A stretch of DNA of 64,000 nt from Chthonomonadales bacterium (GCA_027459625.1 DAIDHP010000002.1:1-64000), one strand, 5' to 3'; shown: positions 43,049-53,537, counted from the first letter of the stretch. Program-made: numbers and translations. Notes: generated by a model not told the origin, from the letters alone.

Positions 43049-45973
43049 ATGACAAACCAAAGTGAGGGGAAAAGTAAATCATTGTCTAAAGTGAACGCGC
43101 GTTTCAGATATCATTCTGAACGGTTCGAATCGGAAGCGCGTTTCGCAGATTCGCTTTGCGAACTTCATCCTGACAAAGCGGATAGCTGGAAACCTCTGAT
43201 TGCGGAGGCGCGCAAAAGAGTGTCCTCGGCGTTGAGCGGCGGGAATCTGACCGAACTTGAAAAGGCTGTGGGTGAGGCGGAAGCACTGCTGGCTCCGCTC
43301 GGAGGCACGGCGAAGAGTTACACAATACACTGCGTGGGGCATGCCCACATCGATATGAACTGGATGTGGTCCTGGCCGGAAACGGTCGCGGTAATCAACG
43401 ATTCCTTCCTGACGGTTCTGCGCCTGATGGAGGAGTTTCCCGAGTTTCATTTTTCTCAGAGTCAAGCGAGCGTTTACGCCAGTGTGGAGAAGCACAACCC
43501 TGAGATGCTGGAGCGCATCGCTCAGAGAGTGAAAGAGGGGCGATGGGAGGTGACCGCAAGTCACTGGGTGGAGAATGACAACAACATCGCCGGCGGGGAG
43601 AGCCTCACTCGCCATCTTCTTTACACGCGGCAATACATGCACAGGCTTTTTGGAATCTCCCCCGAGGAGGTGCCGATCGACTGGTGTCCTGACACCTTCG
43701 GGCACGCTCGTTCACTGCCAACCTATCTGGTGCGAGGAGGTATCAAGTACATTTATCTTCATCGCCCCGGGGTGTATTTGACGCAAAAGCCGGACGCTTT
43801 TTGGTGGAGCGCACCTGATGGTTCGCGTGTGCTAGCTGTCAACCACATGAACCTAGGCTACAACATGACCTTGATGCCCGGGATTATGGACCATCTCGTG
43901 AAATTTGCGAAAAATTACGGTGGCAAGGATTACATGATCGTTTATGGTGTGGGAGATCATGGCGGTGGTCCCACTCGAAGGGATTTGTCATTCGGATTGG
44001 ATATGAACAAATGGCCGATTTTCCCGAACATAAGTCTCACAACTGCGAAAGCCTACTACGAGAAACTGGAGAAGTTGGGAGACAAACTGCCGACGCTGGA
44101 TTGCGAACTGAACACGGAGTTCACGGGGTGCTACACCACGCAATCGCTGATCAAGAAAATCTGCCGCTTCGGCGAGGCGCGTCTGAAGGATGCTGAAGCC
44201 GCCTCTACAATGGCTTGGGGTGCGACGGGTTTGGCATACCCCAACGGAACCCTGCGAGACGACTGGGTGGACATCCTTTTTAATCATTTCCACGATATTC
44301 TACCCGGTTCCGGAGTGCATGACACGCGCACCTACGCGCATGGGCTTTACCAGACATCCATGGCGAGCGTTTCCCAGATTGAAACCAAGGCGCTTCGAAG
44401 TCTCGCCTCTAGAATCGACTCTGCGGCAGGAGAAACGGGAACGTCGGATCCGTTTCTCTCGAATGTCTCCAGCGCCATGGGGGCGGGAGTGGGGTTCCGA
44501 TACGATAACTCGGGCATGAGCCTTTCGGATCAGACACGCGGTGGATGGCCCAAACCGTATATGCTGTTCAATCCGCTTGCGGTGGATCGCGAGGAGGTGG
44601 TGGAGACGACCCTCTGGGATAACGAGGTCTATTGGGATCCTGCGCGTCCGCTGCGATTCAGGAAATACCGCGTGACATTACCCGACGGCTCCATGATCCC
44701 CGCGCAAATGATAACCGCCGGTAATTTCTGGGGGCATGAATACGCTATCGTAGCGTTCCCCGCGCACATTTCCTCATTGGGCTATTCTCTTGTCATGGTG
44801 GATGAGATTCGCAGCGAATCTCCCTCCTCCGCGCCTCATGAGGCGTGGTTGCTTGGAACACGGCATCATTGCGAATACGCACCCGTGGAGAGAAGCATCG
44901 AAGGGCTGGAGAATGAATATCTTCGAGTGGAACTGGATTCTCAAACAGGAGGAATACACCAGCTAATCGACAAGAAAACCGGCAAGACCATCGTTGAGAA
45001 TGCGCCGTTGCTGGAATACGCGGTGGAACGTCCGCACGGGATGAGCGCTTGGTCCGTTGACAACACAGGGCAAACGGAATTCCCAGTTGTCGCTTCCATG
45101 ACACGTTCCATGTCCGGGCCCCACAAAGCTACGATCGACGTGAAGGCGAAGATACATTCATCGGATATGACGCTCACATACGAACTCCGCGCCGATGATC
45201 CGATGCTTTATGTGCATATCTCCGGCGTTTGGTTTGAAAGAGGAACCCCCCAAACCGGCGTACCTGTTCTTAGCTATGTTCTGCCGTTATCTGCGAGCGA
45301 TGCGAAAGCCTCTTATGAAATACCGTTCGGCTCCATCGAGAGGAACTTTAACAACGGAGAGGAGTTACCCGCTCTGCAATGGGCGAAAGTATCGGGAACG
45401 GCGAATGGAGAGAAGGCGGGATGCGCTTTGCTGAACGACACCAAGCATGGTTATTCGCTGAAGGGAAACACTCTCCGACTTACGTTGATTCGCAGTAGCT
45501 ATGAGCCGGATATCCTGCCGGAAATAGGCTCCCATGAGATTCATTTGGCGTTGCTCCCCTTCGCCGGAGAAATGGATGACGCGAGCGTCACAGCGGCGGC
45601 TGATCGGTTAAACCACCAAGTGAAGGTGGTGAGCACGGATATTCATGAAGGCTCTCTGCCACGACAAGCGGGGTTGGCGAGCATCTCTCCTGCGAACGTC
45701 ACACTTTCCGGTTTGAAAAAGGCGGAGGATGACGACGCGGTCATCATTCGGGTTTATGAATCGGAAGGGCGGAATACCGACTGTGTCGTGAGGATCAACG
45801 AAAGCATCCTTGGGAAAGTGGTTTCCGTTACCGAGGTGGACATGATGGAAAGTCCGATAAAATCCAATGTTCGTTCCACGGACAATAGCGTGACCGTGAC
45901 CGTGCCTGCCTACGGAATCGCCTCCCTTCGGATATCCTTAACCCATACAGGTAATGGTAAAATTCAATTTTGA
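43049..45973 (+). CDS. Glycoside hydrolase family 38 alpha-mannosidase
   Basis: The 974-residue enzyme matches GH38 along its length. The zinc-binding start HCVGHAHIDMNWMW (about 97-105), the nucleophile Asp in WCPDTFGH (about 216), and FNHFHDILPGSGVHDT, with further family His and Asp residues, are visible. A GH38 C-terminal beta-sandwich follows from about 490. No signal peptide is present, so it acts in the cytoplasm on imported oligosaccharides. GAGGAG lies eight bases before the ATG. It stands alone on its strand and ends at a perfect bidirectional terminator. Confidence 0.93.
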   Translation: MTNQSEGKSKSLSKVNARFRYHSERFESEARFADSLCELHPDKADSWKPLIAEARKRVSSALSGGNLTELEKAVGEAEALLAPLGGTAKSYTIHCVGHAHIDMNWMWSWPETVAVINDSFLTVLRLMEEFPEFHFSQSQASVYASVEKHNPEMLERIAQRVKEGRWEVTASHWVENDNNIAGGESLTRHLLYTRQYMHRLFGISPEEVPIDWCPDTFGHARSLPTYLVRGGIKYIYLHRPGVYLTQKPDAFWWSAPDGSRVLAVNHMNLGYNMTLMPGIMDHLVKFAKNYGGKDYMIVYGVGDHGGGPTRRDLSFGLDMNKWPIFPNISLTTAKAYYEKLEKLGDKLPTLDCELNTEFTGCYTTQSLIKKICRFGEARLKDAEAASTMAWGATGLAYPNGTLRDDWVDILFNHFHDILPGSGVHDTRTYAHGLYQTSMASVSQIETKALRSLASRIDSAAGETGTSDPFLSNVSSAMGAGVGFRYDNSGMSLSDQTRGGWPKPYMLFNPLAVDREEVVETTLWDNEVYWDPARPLRFRKYRVTLPDGSMIPAQMITAGNFWGHEYAIVAFPAHISSLGYSLVMVDEIRSESPSSAPHEAWLLGTRHHCEYAPVERSIEGLENEYLRVELDSQTGGIHQLIDKKTGKTIVENAPLLEYAVERPHGMSAWSVDNTGQTEFPVVASMTRSMSGPHKATIDVKAKIHSSDMTLTYELRADDPMLYVHISGVWFERGTPQTGVPVLSYVLPLSASDAKASYEIPFGSIERNFNNGEELPALQWAKVSGTANGEKAGCALLNDTKHGYSLKGNTLRLTLIRSSYEPDILPEIGSHEIHLALLPFAGEMDDASVTAAADRLNHQVKVVSTDIHEGSLPRQAGLASISPANVTLSGLKKAEDDDAVIIRVYESEGRNTDCVVRINESILGKVVSVTEVDMMESPIKSNVRSTDNSVTVTVPAYGIASLRISLTHTGNGKIQF

Positions 45974-46052
45974 GATATTTCGCCAAGCGTGAGATGTGCG
46001 ATAGTACTCTCATATTCCGAATTTTGCATTTACCTCTATAGGTAAAATCAAA

Positions 46053-46090
46053 ATCTCCCCCTGCGAAAAAGCCGTATCGCAGGGGGAGAT
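46053..46090. terminator. Perfect 14-bp hairpin terminator between convergent genes
   Basis: ATCTCCCCCTGCGA (46053-46066) pairs perfectly with TCGCAGGGGGAGAT (46077-46090) around a 10-base loop. T-rich sequence follows on the minus-strand side (ATTTTGATTTT) and a weaker one on the plus side (ATTATTTA). It lies between the mannosidase and the oxidoreductase ends and should stop both transcripts. Confidence 0.85.
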
Positions 46091-46111
46091 ATTATTTAGG
46101 GAACGAGTGAA

Positions 46112-47137
46112 TCACCCATTGCGAGGGAGATGAACGGTTACGCCTGTGTCAGCGGCTTTCTTCCCTGCGGATAGTATCTCCTGGGCGTCGCGGCTTACCT
46201 CCATGGAGCAAAACCCTTCGATAGGCTCATTGTTCTCAATGCAATGGATTAGATATTCCGGACCATTGCGCTTGGGGCTTTCCAGTGGGCGGGGGGTGAT
46301 GACCTTTTGCTCCTTTCCTGCTTGTTGGAGATACAGCTTATCCCCTCCCACTGCTATAGAGCCGTCCACTCCATATGCAACCGGATTATGAGTGGCGTAG
46401 TGCACCTTTTGTGTCCAGCATGCTTCGGCGATACCGAAAGCGTGCGGGTATTTCATGAGAATGATGGCGTTATCATCCGGAACGGGGTAATCCTTCACGA
46501 AGACGCCGCGAAAGCCGGTGACCTCCGTGGGGAGCCCCATGTATCTGGCGCACATATCCGCCGAGTAGCAGCAGTAATCCATCAAAGCCCCAGCACCGTT
46601 TTTCTCCTCGTCATACAGCCACTGCCAAAAGTATGTGGTGCAGCCTATCTCCTTTGGTCCATTGTGCGCCGACCTTTGTTTAAAATAGGTGAGAGGTCCG
46701 ATCTCACCCGCAAGGATACGTCGTTCCATCTCCTGAATGGCGGGGGACCACGCTGTGGGCCAGTTTATCATTAGCTTTATTCCCGCTTTTTTGGCGGCGG
46801 CGACCATTCGATTCGCTTGTTCAACGGTTGCAGCCATGGGCTTCTCGCTGATGACGTGTATACCCTTGGCTGCACACCTGTCCACGATATCCGCGCAGAC
46901 GTTGTTCTCGGAGGCGGCTTGAACGATATCCAACTCCTCCTTGTCTATCATCTCCTCCCAAGAGGGGTATACACGGGGAACCCCGTATCGAGTGGATATC
47001 CTGTCTCGCAACTCCTCGTTAACATCCCCCGCAGCGACCAATTCGCAATCCTTGCGCTTCGCCCATATGTCCAATTCCCCCCACACATGATCATGCACCA
47101 TGCTTGCCACACCCACGCGATATTTCTTAACGGCCAT
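46112..47137 (-). CDS. Gfo/Idh/MocA-family oxidoreductase
   Basis: The 341-residue product has the NAD(P)-binding Rossmann start (YRVGVASMVHDHVWGEL, with an atypical glycine pattern), the acidic end of beta2 in VAAGDVNE, and the family motif SEKPMA (about 97-102) with the catalytic Lys. The C-terminal half is the Gfo/Idh sandwich domain (GALMDYCCYSADMCARYMG). It probably oxidises a sugar or inositol derivative; the nearby GH38 and sugar isomerase fit, but no substrate is readable. The start overlaps the end of rsmG by 11 bases. Confidence 0.9.
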   Translation of the reverse strand: MAVKKYRVGVASMVHDHVWGELDIWAKRKDCELVAAGDVNEELRDRISTRYGVPRVYPSWEEMIDKEELDIVQAASENNVCADIVDRCAAKGIHVISEKPMAATVEQANRMVAAAKKAGIKLMINWPTAWSPAIQEMERRILAGEIGPLTYFKQRSAHNGPKEIGCTTYFWQWLYDEEKNGAGALMDYCCYSADMCARYMGLPTEVTGFRGVFVKDYPVPDDNAIILMKYPHAFGIAEACWTQKVHYATHNPVAYGVDGSIAVGGDKLYLQQAGKEQKVITPRPLESPKRNGPEYLIHCIENNEPIEGFCSMEVSRDAQEILSAGKKAADTGVTVHLPRNG

Positions 47138-47900
47138 GTTCGGAACCCTTTCTTCGTTTATGGTTTACACCCTTCGTTATACCTTTTCCGGTGGATTCGA
47201 TATATTTCCTCTCCGAGGATCGATCACTTGCGCTTGCATGCTTCATACGCACCACCGCCAAGAGGCGCGTGATGGATTCGTCCGGTATTTTCACCTCTAA
47301 TATTTCCGGATCGGATCCTCCAAGGTGATGGATCACATCCAACGATTGAGTGATCTCCTCCTGGGCATTGGAGCTTTTCATCGCCACGACTCGCCCCCCT
47401 CGCTTTGCCAGAGGGATAAGCCATTCCATGAGTTGCGGCATATGCGCCACCGCCCTTGCGACAACCCAGTCGTATCGTTGGCGGTGTTGAGGATCCTTTC
47501 CTGCGTCTTCCGCCCTATTATGCGCAACGCGCACTCCCCGAAGTTGCAGGGTTTCAATCACGGATTCGAGGAATGTCAGTTTTTTTCTCGTCGCATCCAT
47601 GAGTGTCACGTCGAGGGAGGGAAACGCGATTTTCAGCGGGATTCCAGGAAACCCCGCGCCGGTGCCCACATCGATCAAACGTCCCTCGCCCGTGAAATCT
47701 GGTATGACCCTCAACGTCAACGAATCCAAAAAATGCTTGGGAATCGTCTCCTCGGGTGAGATTCGCGTAAGGTTCATCTTTTGGTTCCATTCAATCAATA
47801 GCGAGTGAAATGTGGTCAATTGATCGATTTGGAACCGGGTAAGCTCCACGCCCAATTCCTTGGCGCCATTTACAAGTTTTTCATAATCCAACTCTTCCAT
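47127..47900 (-). CDS. rsmG: 16S rRNA (guanine-527-N7) methyltransferase RsmG
   Basis: A 257-residue protein (formerly GidB) that methylates G527 of 16S rRNA with SAM. Visible are the N-terminal helical lead (LTTFHSLLIEWNQKMNLTRI), FLDSL, motif I LIDVGTGAGFPGIPLKI (about 76), the Asp in LMDATRKKLTFLE and the ARAVAHM segment. The C-terminal tail of about 25 lysine/arginine-rich residues extends beyond the usual end and overlaps the oxidoreductase start. It is not next to mnmG, parA or parB here. Confidence 0.95.
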   Translation of the reverse strand: MEELDYEKLVNGAKELGVELTRFQIDQLTTFHSLLIEWNQKMNLTRISPEETIPKHFLDSLTLRVIPDFTGEGRLIDVGTGAGFPGIPLKIAFPSLDVTLMDATRKKLTFLESVIETLQLRGVRVAHNRAEDAGKDPQHRQRYDWVVARAVAHMPQLMEWLIPLAKRGGRVVAMKSSNAQEEITQSLDVIHHLGGSDPEILEVKIPDESITRLLAVVRMKHASASDRSSERKYIESTGKGITKGVNHKRRKGSEHGR

Positions 47901-47990
47901 GGAGGGATTCTTGCTCCTATTTCGTATTAACTGCTATAATCCGTGATGATTGCATTCGGAATATCAATCCGTAATTGCAAACGCTGATTT

Positions 47991-48019
47991 TTTACAAATA
48001 CCTGATATTGTATTATAAT
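47991..48019 (+). promoter_or_regulatory. Near-consensus sigma-70 promoter for larE
   Basis: TTTACA (47991-47996) is followed after exactly 17 bases by TATAAT (48014-48019). Transcription would start near 48026 and give a leader of about 65 bases to the larE start codon. Confidence 0.75.
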
Positions 48020-48090
48020 CTCAATCCGGCAGGCAAAATGGATGGAAATATTGGCAAGCCGGATTGGATGTGGAATCGAGGGATTTATTA

Positions 48091-48963
48091 ATGAATGACA
48101 ACATTCTTTCTCAGGATACGATGGGAAAATATCTGTCCTTGAGAAGGATTATTGAAGATATGGGTTCGGTTGTGGTTGGCTTTTCGGGGGGAGTGGACAG
48201 CACCATCGTATTAAAAGTCGCCTACGATGTTCTTGGCTCGAAGGCAATTGGCGTGATAGGGGATTCCGAGGCTTTTCCCGAAGGCGAGGTTGAATCCGCA
48301 CTGAAAATAGCCGGGGAAATCGGTGTGGAGATCGTACGAACGCCCACCCATGAGTTGAGTAACATGCATTTTCGAGTGAATAACCCGGATAGATGTTATC
48401 ATTGTAAAACCGAGCTTTTCGGACAGTTGCGAAGAGTCGCCGACGAAAGGGGTGTTTCATGGATCGCCGATGGCTCTCATGCAGGGGATACGGGGGATTA
48501 TCGTCCTGGAATGATAGCCGCTCGGGAGAAATTCGTGCGAAGTCCATTGCAGGAGGCGGACATCAACAAGTCGGAGATAAGGGATATCGCTCGTTTTTTG
48601 GGGTTGTCCAATTGGGACAAGCCGTCGTTCGCTTGTCTCTCCTCTAGGTTTCCCTATGGCACAGAGATCACTTCCGATCTTCTGGCGCAAGTAGATGGGT
48701 GCGAGAAGGTGATGCGGGAGTTGGGGTTCCGTCAATTTCGTGTGAGGCATCACGACACGATATGCCGTTTGGAAGTGGAGTCTCAGGATATTCCCCGCGT
48801 GCTCGAGTTTCGAGAGGTTATTAACGCCCGCATGAAAGAGCTTGGATATCTCTATGTCACTTTGGACTTGGAGGGATATCGAACTGGTAAAATGAACGAT
48901 CCTCTTCGGAAAAGTGATAACTCTTTGCTACGCAAGGATGAAATCCAGTTAACAGTGAAATGA
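48091..48963 (+). CDS. larE: ATP-dependent sacrificial sulfur transferase LarE
   Basis: The 290-residue PP-loop protein has SGGVDST (about 33-39), the CYHCKTELF pair of cysteines (about 101-104), and FACLSSRFPYG, whose Cys is the sulfur donor in single-cysteine LarE enzymes. LarE sulfurates pyridinium biscarboxylate mononucleotide to build the nickel-pincer cofactor of lactate racemase and related enzymes. LarA, LarB and LarC are not in this window. The ATG at 48091 is chosen (GAGGG nine bases upstream); an in-frame ATG at 48064 has no ribosome site. A hairpin with a T-run follows. Confidence 0.92.
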   Translation: MNDNILSQDTMGKYLSLRRIIEDMGSVVVGFSGGVDSTIVLKVAYDVLGSKAIGVIGDSEAFPEGEVESALKIAGEIGVEIVRTPTHELSNMHFRVNNPDRCYHCKTELFGQLRRVADERGVSWIADGSHAGDTGDYRPGMIAAREKFVRSPLQEADINKSEIRDIARFLGLSNWDKPSFACLSSRFPYGTEITSDLLAQVDGCEKVMRELGFRQFRVRHHDTICRLEVESQDIPRVLEFREVINARMKELGYLYVTLDLEGYRTGKMNDPLRKSDNSLLRKDEIQLTVK

Positions 48964-48997
48964 GGCGCCTTAAATGAGGGTGCCTCTCTCATTTTTT
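48962..48997 (+). terminator. Rho-independent terminator of larE
   Basis: GAGGCGCC (48962-48969) pairs with GGTGCCTC (48979-48986), one G-T wobble included, and six T follow at 48992-48997. The T-run already overlaps the end of the convergent fliY gene. Confidence 0.6.
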
Positions 48998-49933
48998 CCC
49001 TAGGGTGTTAAGACGGTCCGCCGGGCTGACGATCTCCGTGAGGCGAAGTCCGAAATTATCCTCGATAACCACCACTTCACCTCGGGCGATCAGTCTGCCA
49101 TTCACCAGAAGATCAACAGGTTCCCCCGCCACCCTTTCCAATTCGATGATGGATCCGGCGGATAATGCGAGAACATCCTTGATGAGCATCTCCTTTCTAC
49201 CCAATTCAACCGTAGCCTCCAATGGGATATCCATGATGAGGTCGATGCCTCTGGGCAACTCTTCGCTCACCGTATGGGATTCAAAAGGTTGAAAGATGTC
49301 CTGCCGAGGTGCGCTCGAAACATTCATGGAATCAAGTTGCTGGGTTTGAGATGTATCCGCCGATGCTGAGGATTGCAAGTTCATCCTCCTTGCGGTTTCC
49401 GGCGTCAGGAACAGATACATTTTGAATTCCGTTCCATCCATCATCTGGATAGTGAAAACGACTTGAGTCACCTCTCCTGTCATTGCAAAGTCGGTTGGGA
49501 GAGTGAGGGGCCCATGGGAAACTGCGCTCTTATCCATTTGAATCATTTTCCCCAATGCGTTGCCAAGCGCGTTTCCCAAGCCTCTTATAGTCCCTTTTAA
49601 TATCTCTGACAGGGTATCTTTTATCTCCTCGGTCATTTCCGTGGGAGGGATGTTACCTGATATCGCGCCAAGTATGGCGAAAGCTTGATCGAGTGGAAAC
49701 GCGAGCACACTTTCATGGTTTCCGATTTCGGAGAAGGAAAAAGTGTTTTGAATCGTTTCTCGGACCGTCTCCATCACCGAATCCACGGTTTGCATGGAGA
49801 CCTGAGGGCCCACGACAGTGATAAGTTGCCCAATTCCTTCTGAAAGCGCCAAGCTTAGCGCATCAATAAGAGAGACCATACTCTCTTGTAAAGCATTCAT
49901 TTCATGGGCGTCCAATGCCGCCATATTATTCAC
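48989..49933 (-). CDS. fliY: Flagellar motor switch protein, FliY/FliN type
   Basis: The 314-residue protein ends in a SpoA/FliN domain (about 225-310; [33 protein letters not shown], ...[23 protein letters not shown]). The N-terminal half (about 10-190) is CheC/FliY-like ([17 protein letters not shown]...[20 protein letters not shown]), so I call it FliY rather than simple FliN. It forms the C-ring with FliM and FliG. The start is the GTG at 49933, which overlaps the fliM stop (GTGA) and has AGGAG five bases upstream; the ATG three codons later is too far away. Confidence 0.9.
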   Translation of the reverse strand: MNNMAALDAHEMNALQESMVSLIDALSLALSEGIGQLITVVGPQVSMQTVDSVMETVRETIQNTFSFSEIGNHESVLAFPLDQAFAILGAISGNIPPTEMTEEIKDTLSEILKGTIRGLGNALGNALGKMIQMDKSAVSHGPLTLPTDFAMTGEVTQVVFTIQMMDGTEFKMYLFLTPETARRMNLQSSASADTSQTQQLDSMNVSSAPRQDIFQPFESHTVSEELPRGIDLIMDIPLEATVELGRKEMLIKDVLALSAGSIIELERVAGEPVDLLVNGRLIARGEVVVIEDNFGLRLTEIVSPADRLNTLGKK

Positions 49934-50973
49934 CCTTTCTCCTCGTTAACGACCCGATTGATATGTAAAGCGACCTTTCTTCCCGTAGTTCCCGGCTTGC
50001 CCTTGAATTTCACGTGACCCCCGATCATCAAATCGACCTCATCATCGCTCTTCCTCTCCAGTTTGAGAGTGTCTCCGGCTCTTAAATCAATCAACTCTTT
50101 CACGGTTAAAGTCGTGGACCCCAATCGGCATATGCATGTGATATTCGTGGATTCCAACCGATGTGCGATAACTGGGGCGTTCAATCCTGAAGTGGATTGC
50201 GTATTAGAGGAGAACCACCTTTGTGCGGAAAGCTTGACGATGATCGGCTTCAATAGGAGGTAGGGGAGACACAAACTCATTGCACCCCTCAGATCGCCAA
50301 TCTTCACCTCGAAGAGAACGGATACCACCGTGTCGTTCGGAGGGACGATTTGAATGAATTGGGCTTGAGTCTCCATGATCTCCCTTCGAGGGGTGAATTG
50401 CGCGATACCCTCCCATGCGTTCTTCAACTCCTTGGTGGCTCTATCCACGATGGTCGATGCGAGGGATTTCTCTATCTCGGTTAGGTTGTTCCCGTTCTTC
50501 ACCATATTGCCGGGACCACCTAACAACCGATCTATCATTGACAGCACTACGTTGAACTCTATTTCCAGTATCGCCTGTCCGGACAGCGGAGTCATGCTGA
50601 AGACATTGATAATGGAGGATGTGATGGATCGCATATATTCATCGTAGGGGACCTGCTCCACCGAAACAAGATCCACATGCGTGGAGACACGCAAATACGC
50701 TGAAAGGGACGAGGCGTATAGTCTGGCGAACGTTTCATGCAGCATTTGCAGGGTGCGTAGCTGATCTTTGGATAGTTTATCGGGACGTCGAAAATCGTAA
50801 GGTTCGTAAGCCACGGTTTTCGACGCAGCATCCCTGGCAAGAGGCGATCGCGCTTGTCCCTGTTGGTGCGCAGTTTCGATGGAGGAGGATTCGACCTGCG
50901 AATCACTCGTTCCATCACCGCTTAACGAGGATAAGAGAGCCTCAATCTCCTCTTGTGAAAGTATCTCAACCAT
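49930..50973 (-). CDS. fliM: Flagellar motor switch protein FliM
   Basis: The 347-residue protein starts [19 protein letters not shown], the CheY-P binding segment of FliM. The middle domain (about 60-240) carries [31 protein letters not shown] and the GG loop LLGGPG, and the C-terminal SpoA domain begins near 260 ([26 protein letters not shown]). It is the switch component that binds CheY-P. It overlaps fliY by four bases. Confidence 0.95.
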   Translation of the reverse strand: MVEILSQEEIEALLSSLSGDGTSDSQVESSSIETAHQQGQARSPLARDAASKTVAYEPYDFRRPDKLSKDQLRTLQMLHETFARLYASSLSAYLRVSTHVDLVSVEQVPYDEYMRSITSSIINVFSMTPLSGQAILEIEFNVVLSMIDRLLGGPGNMVKNGNNLTEIEKSLASTIVDRATKELKNAWEGIAQFTPRREIMETQAQFIQIVPPNDTVVSVLFEVKIGDLRGAMSLCLPYLLLKPIIVKLSAQRWFSSNTQSTSGLNAPVIAHRLESTNITCICRLGSTTLTVKELIDLRAGDTLKLERKSDDEVDLMIGGHVKFKGKPGTTGRKVALHINRVVNEEKG

Positions 50974-51051
50974 GTCGCCCTCCTAGTCCGGGGGGCGATG
51001 CAGCATATCGACGGAAATCATCCGTCTTCAAGGAGTCGCATCCCCGAACCT

Positions 51052-51540
51052 TTACTGCGTTGCGAAATCAAGAAAGTAGATGGTGACTACGTCATCGGAA
51101 CCCAACTCGGAGTTGATCTGGTCCACTAACTGCTGTTTCAGCTTTTCTCGATCCGCATCCGTGGATACATCCGCCAGCGTTTTTGTTGTCAGAACGGTAA
51201 TGATAGCGTCTCGGATATTTGGGGTGTCATCCTGAATGGTGGATGCGCTCACCCCTTCCTTAATTCCAATGGCGAATGTCGCCTTTAAATAGTGATTGCC
51301 ATTTCCTGCGAGGTTCACTAGAAATTCATCCAATGAAACTTTGGATCCGACCTTCACCACCGATTTCTTATCCTTGTTTTGTTTTGAATGGTTCCGAAGT
51401 AATATCGTACCTGCTATCGCCAGATTTATAATCAGGATTACCCCAATAATACCGATTATCAGCATCATCTTTCCGCCCTTGGGCTTTGCATCAGCTGTTT
51501 GCTCCGTTTTTTCAGTCTTTTCCTCGGTTTTGCCCGCCAT
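51052..51540 (-). CDS. fliL: Flagellar basal body protein FliL
   Basis: 162 residues: a charged cytoplasmic N-terminus, one membrane helix (about 25-45, MMLIIGIIGVILIINLAIAG) and a periplasmic FliL domain with LDEFLVNLAGNGNHYLKATFAIGI and a C-terminal VTIYFLDFATQ. FliL stabilises stators under load. I start at MAGKTEEKTE (51540) with GGAAAGG upstream; an in-frame codon at 51624 would put a basic, unrelated extension in front. Confidence 0.9.
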   Translation of the reverse strand: MAGKTEEKTEKTEQTADAKPKGGKMMLIIGIIGVILIINLAIAGTILLRNHSKQNKDKKSVVKVGSKVSLDEFLVNLAGNGNHYLKATFAIGIKEGVSASTIQDDTPNIRDAIITVLTTKTLADVSTDADREKLKQQLVDQINSELGSDDVVTIYFLDFATQ

Positions 51541-51659
51541 CTTGTTCGCGCCTTTCCCCGAAAGCAATGAAAGAGGCAGTCCATCGGAATGATGGACCGC
51601 TCTTCTAAGTTTCATTATCGGCAACCGGGACGTTTTAACTCAGGGAGTGGGATCGGGAA

Positions 51660-53399
51660 CTATCCTGGGATTATTCCGAGCACATCCTGCAACATCGTAT
51701 TTACTGTTGAGATAATTTTCGTGTTGGCTTCAAATCCTCTCTGTGTAATGATGAGATTTGTGAACTGTGAGGAGAGATCCACGTTGGACATCTCCAAGTA
51801 ACCTGGATTGATGGAGCCATTACCGTTTTGATTTGCCACGCCGTATTGAGGTGTTCCGGAGTTGCTCGATGGTTGCAGCATATTGTTGCCCACACTTGTT
51901 AACCCCCCAGGATTTACGAAGGAGGCGAGTGCGATTTGCCCCAAAGGCTTGGTTTGCCCGTTCGTAAACACCCCATTCAATTGGCCATCCGAGTCTATCG
52001 TGTAACTCTGAAGCGTACCAGCCGCGCTGCCATTCTGCGACGCCGCCTGCGCATTGGAATCGCTTGACAACTGAGTGAGCGCGGAGTTGTTCAACGTGAC
52101 CGTGAAAGGTGACACCGATCCGTTGGTGGGCGTGACGGTGATTGTTTGGCTTGAACCTGCGATGAGTTGTCCGTTTGATCCGAAATAGAGAGGCGAGTTA
52201 TTCGCACTGGATGACGAGGAGATAACATTGCCATTCTCCGATGCCGTCCATGTCCATTCCGATTGCGACCCGGGAGGTGCGTTTTGGCTTAAAGGAACGC
52301 GGGAGTATTGAAGATTGATCATATGCGCCACGCCGAGGCTATCGTATATCTGTTCCGACGCCCCCCAGGTCGGGGTGGCGCCAGCCTGTCCGTCAGCCGT
52401 ACCCGTTAGGGTGGACGCACTGCCGGCGGAGGTCATCGAGCCGTAATTAAGATTTAGGGATAACGGGGACGCTCCATTGGAGCCGGGTATTTGCTCGGCG
52501 TGATTCGCCCCACTCTGACCATCCAGTAAAATGGAGCTTCCCAACAGATTACCGGAGCTATCCGCAAACTGAAGCCCTGAACCCGTTTCGTATGCTTTGG
52601 CGTTCCCGCTCGTGCTGTTGTAGATCGAGGTGCCATCCACCTTCACTTGAACATCCCAGGATTGAGTTGAACCAGCAGGCACCCCCGTTCCCGTGGGGTT
52701 GGATACGGGATTGGAGAAAATGGTTTCCACAGTATGAGGGTTGCCGAGAGAGTCATAGACGGTGACGGTGTTATCCGCCGTATCCGACGCGGCTGCCGAG
52801 GAGTTCAAGTTGCCCGCGTAGTTCACTTTAGTGCTGTACAATGCGGAACTGGCGTTCAGATTACCGTTAAATTTAATATTGGCGGTTTGCTGCGGCGGCA
52901 TGATCTCGCCCAAGGGCACCGACAACGTGCTTGTCGGGGTGATGGATGTGGTCGTATTGATGGTTCCAAAGCTGTCCGCCGGATAGCCAAGCACTTTTTG
53001 TCCCGTGGATGGATTCACCAGCGTGCCTGAACTGTCAATTGAAAAAGAGCCGTCTCGGGTGTAACTGAGGGCGGTGCCATTGGATACCACAAACATGCCG
53101 TTCCCTTGGATCGCCAAATCGGAATTATTTCCAGTGGATTGCAGATTGCCTTGGCTTTGGTCGGTTTGTATTCCACCAAGGGAAACCCCGAGTCCCACCT
53201 GTACGGGGTTTTGCCCTCCCGCTCCGGAAGCGGTGGGAGCGGTGGCTGCTTGTAGTGTTTGTGAGAGTTGATCCTGAAAAGAGACACTTGCGGATTTGTA
53301 ACCCACCGTGTTCACATTGGCGATATTGTTGCCGATGACATCAATACCGCTTTGTTGCGTCTGCAAACCGCTGACGCCGGAATACATCGCTTGTAGCAT
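51660..53399 (-). CDS. flgE: Flagellar hook protein FlgE
   Basis: A 579-residue hook subunit. The N-terminal rod/hook signature (LQAMYSGVSGLQTQQSGIDVIGNNIANVNTVGYK) and GNGMFVV are followed by a Ser/Thr/Asn-rich central region, and the C-terminus ends LSSQFTNLIITQRGFEANTKII...LQDVLGII, which forms the inner tube. It is longer than enterobacterial FlgE (about 400), mainly in the variable D2/D3 part. GGAGGT lies before the ATG. Confidence 0.95.
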   Translation of the reverse strand: MLQAMYSGVSGLQTQQSGIDVIGNNIANVNTVGYKSASVSFQDQLSQTLQAATAPTASGAGGQNPVQVGLGVSLGGIQTDQSQGNLQSTGNNSDLAIQGNGMFVVSNGTALSYTRDGSFSIDSSGTLVNPSTGQKVLGYPADSFGTINTTTSITPTSTLSVPLGEIMPPQQTANIKFNGNLNASSALYSTKVNYAGNLNSSAAASDTADNTVTVYDSLGNPHTVETIFSNPVSNPTGTGVPAGSTQSWDVQVKVDGTSIYNSTSGNAKAYETGSGLQFADSSGNLLGSSILLDGQSGANHAEQIPGSNGASPLSLNLNYGSMTSAGSASTLTGTADGQAGATPTWGASEQIYDSLGVAHMINLQYSRVPLSQNAPPGSQSEWTWTASENGNVISSSSSANNSPLYFGSNGQLIAGSSQTITVTPTNGSVSPFTVTLNNSALTQLSSDSNAQAASQNGSAAGTLQSYTIDSDGQLNGVFTNGQTKPLGQIALASFVNPGGLTSVGNNMLQPSSNSGTPQYGVANQNGNGSINPGYLEMSNVDLSSQFTNLIITQRGFEANTKIISTVNTMLQDVLGIIPG

Positions 53400-53537
53400 T
53401 ATTCAACCTCCGTTTGAATAGCGGTTCCTTCATTCAATCCGGAACCCAGGCCTCCCCGTGGGAAAACGGCGGTCCAGCCTGTTGACATCCTGTCGACTTT
53501 ATTGTAATGGGATTCGCGTTCGTTCCTTATGCGCGGA

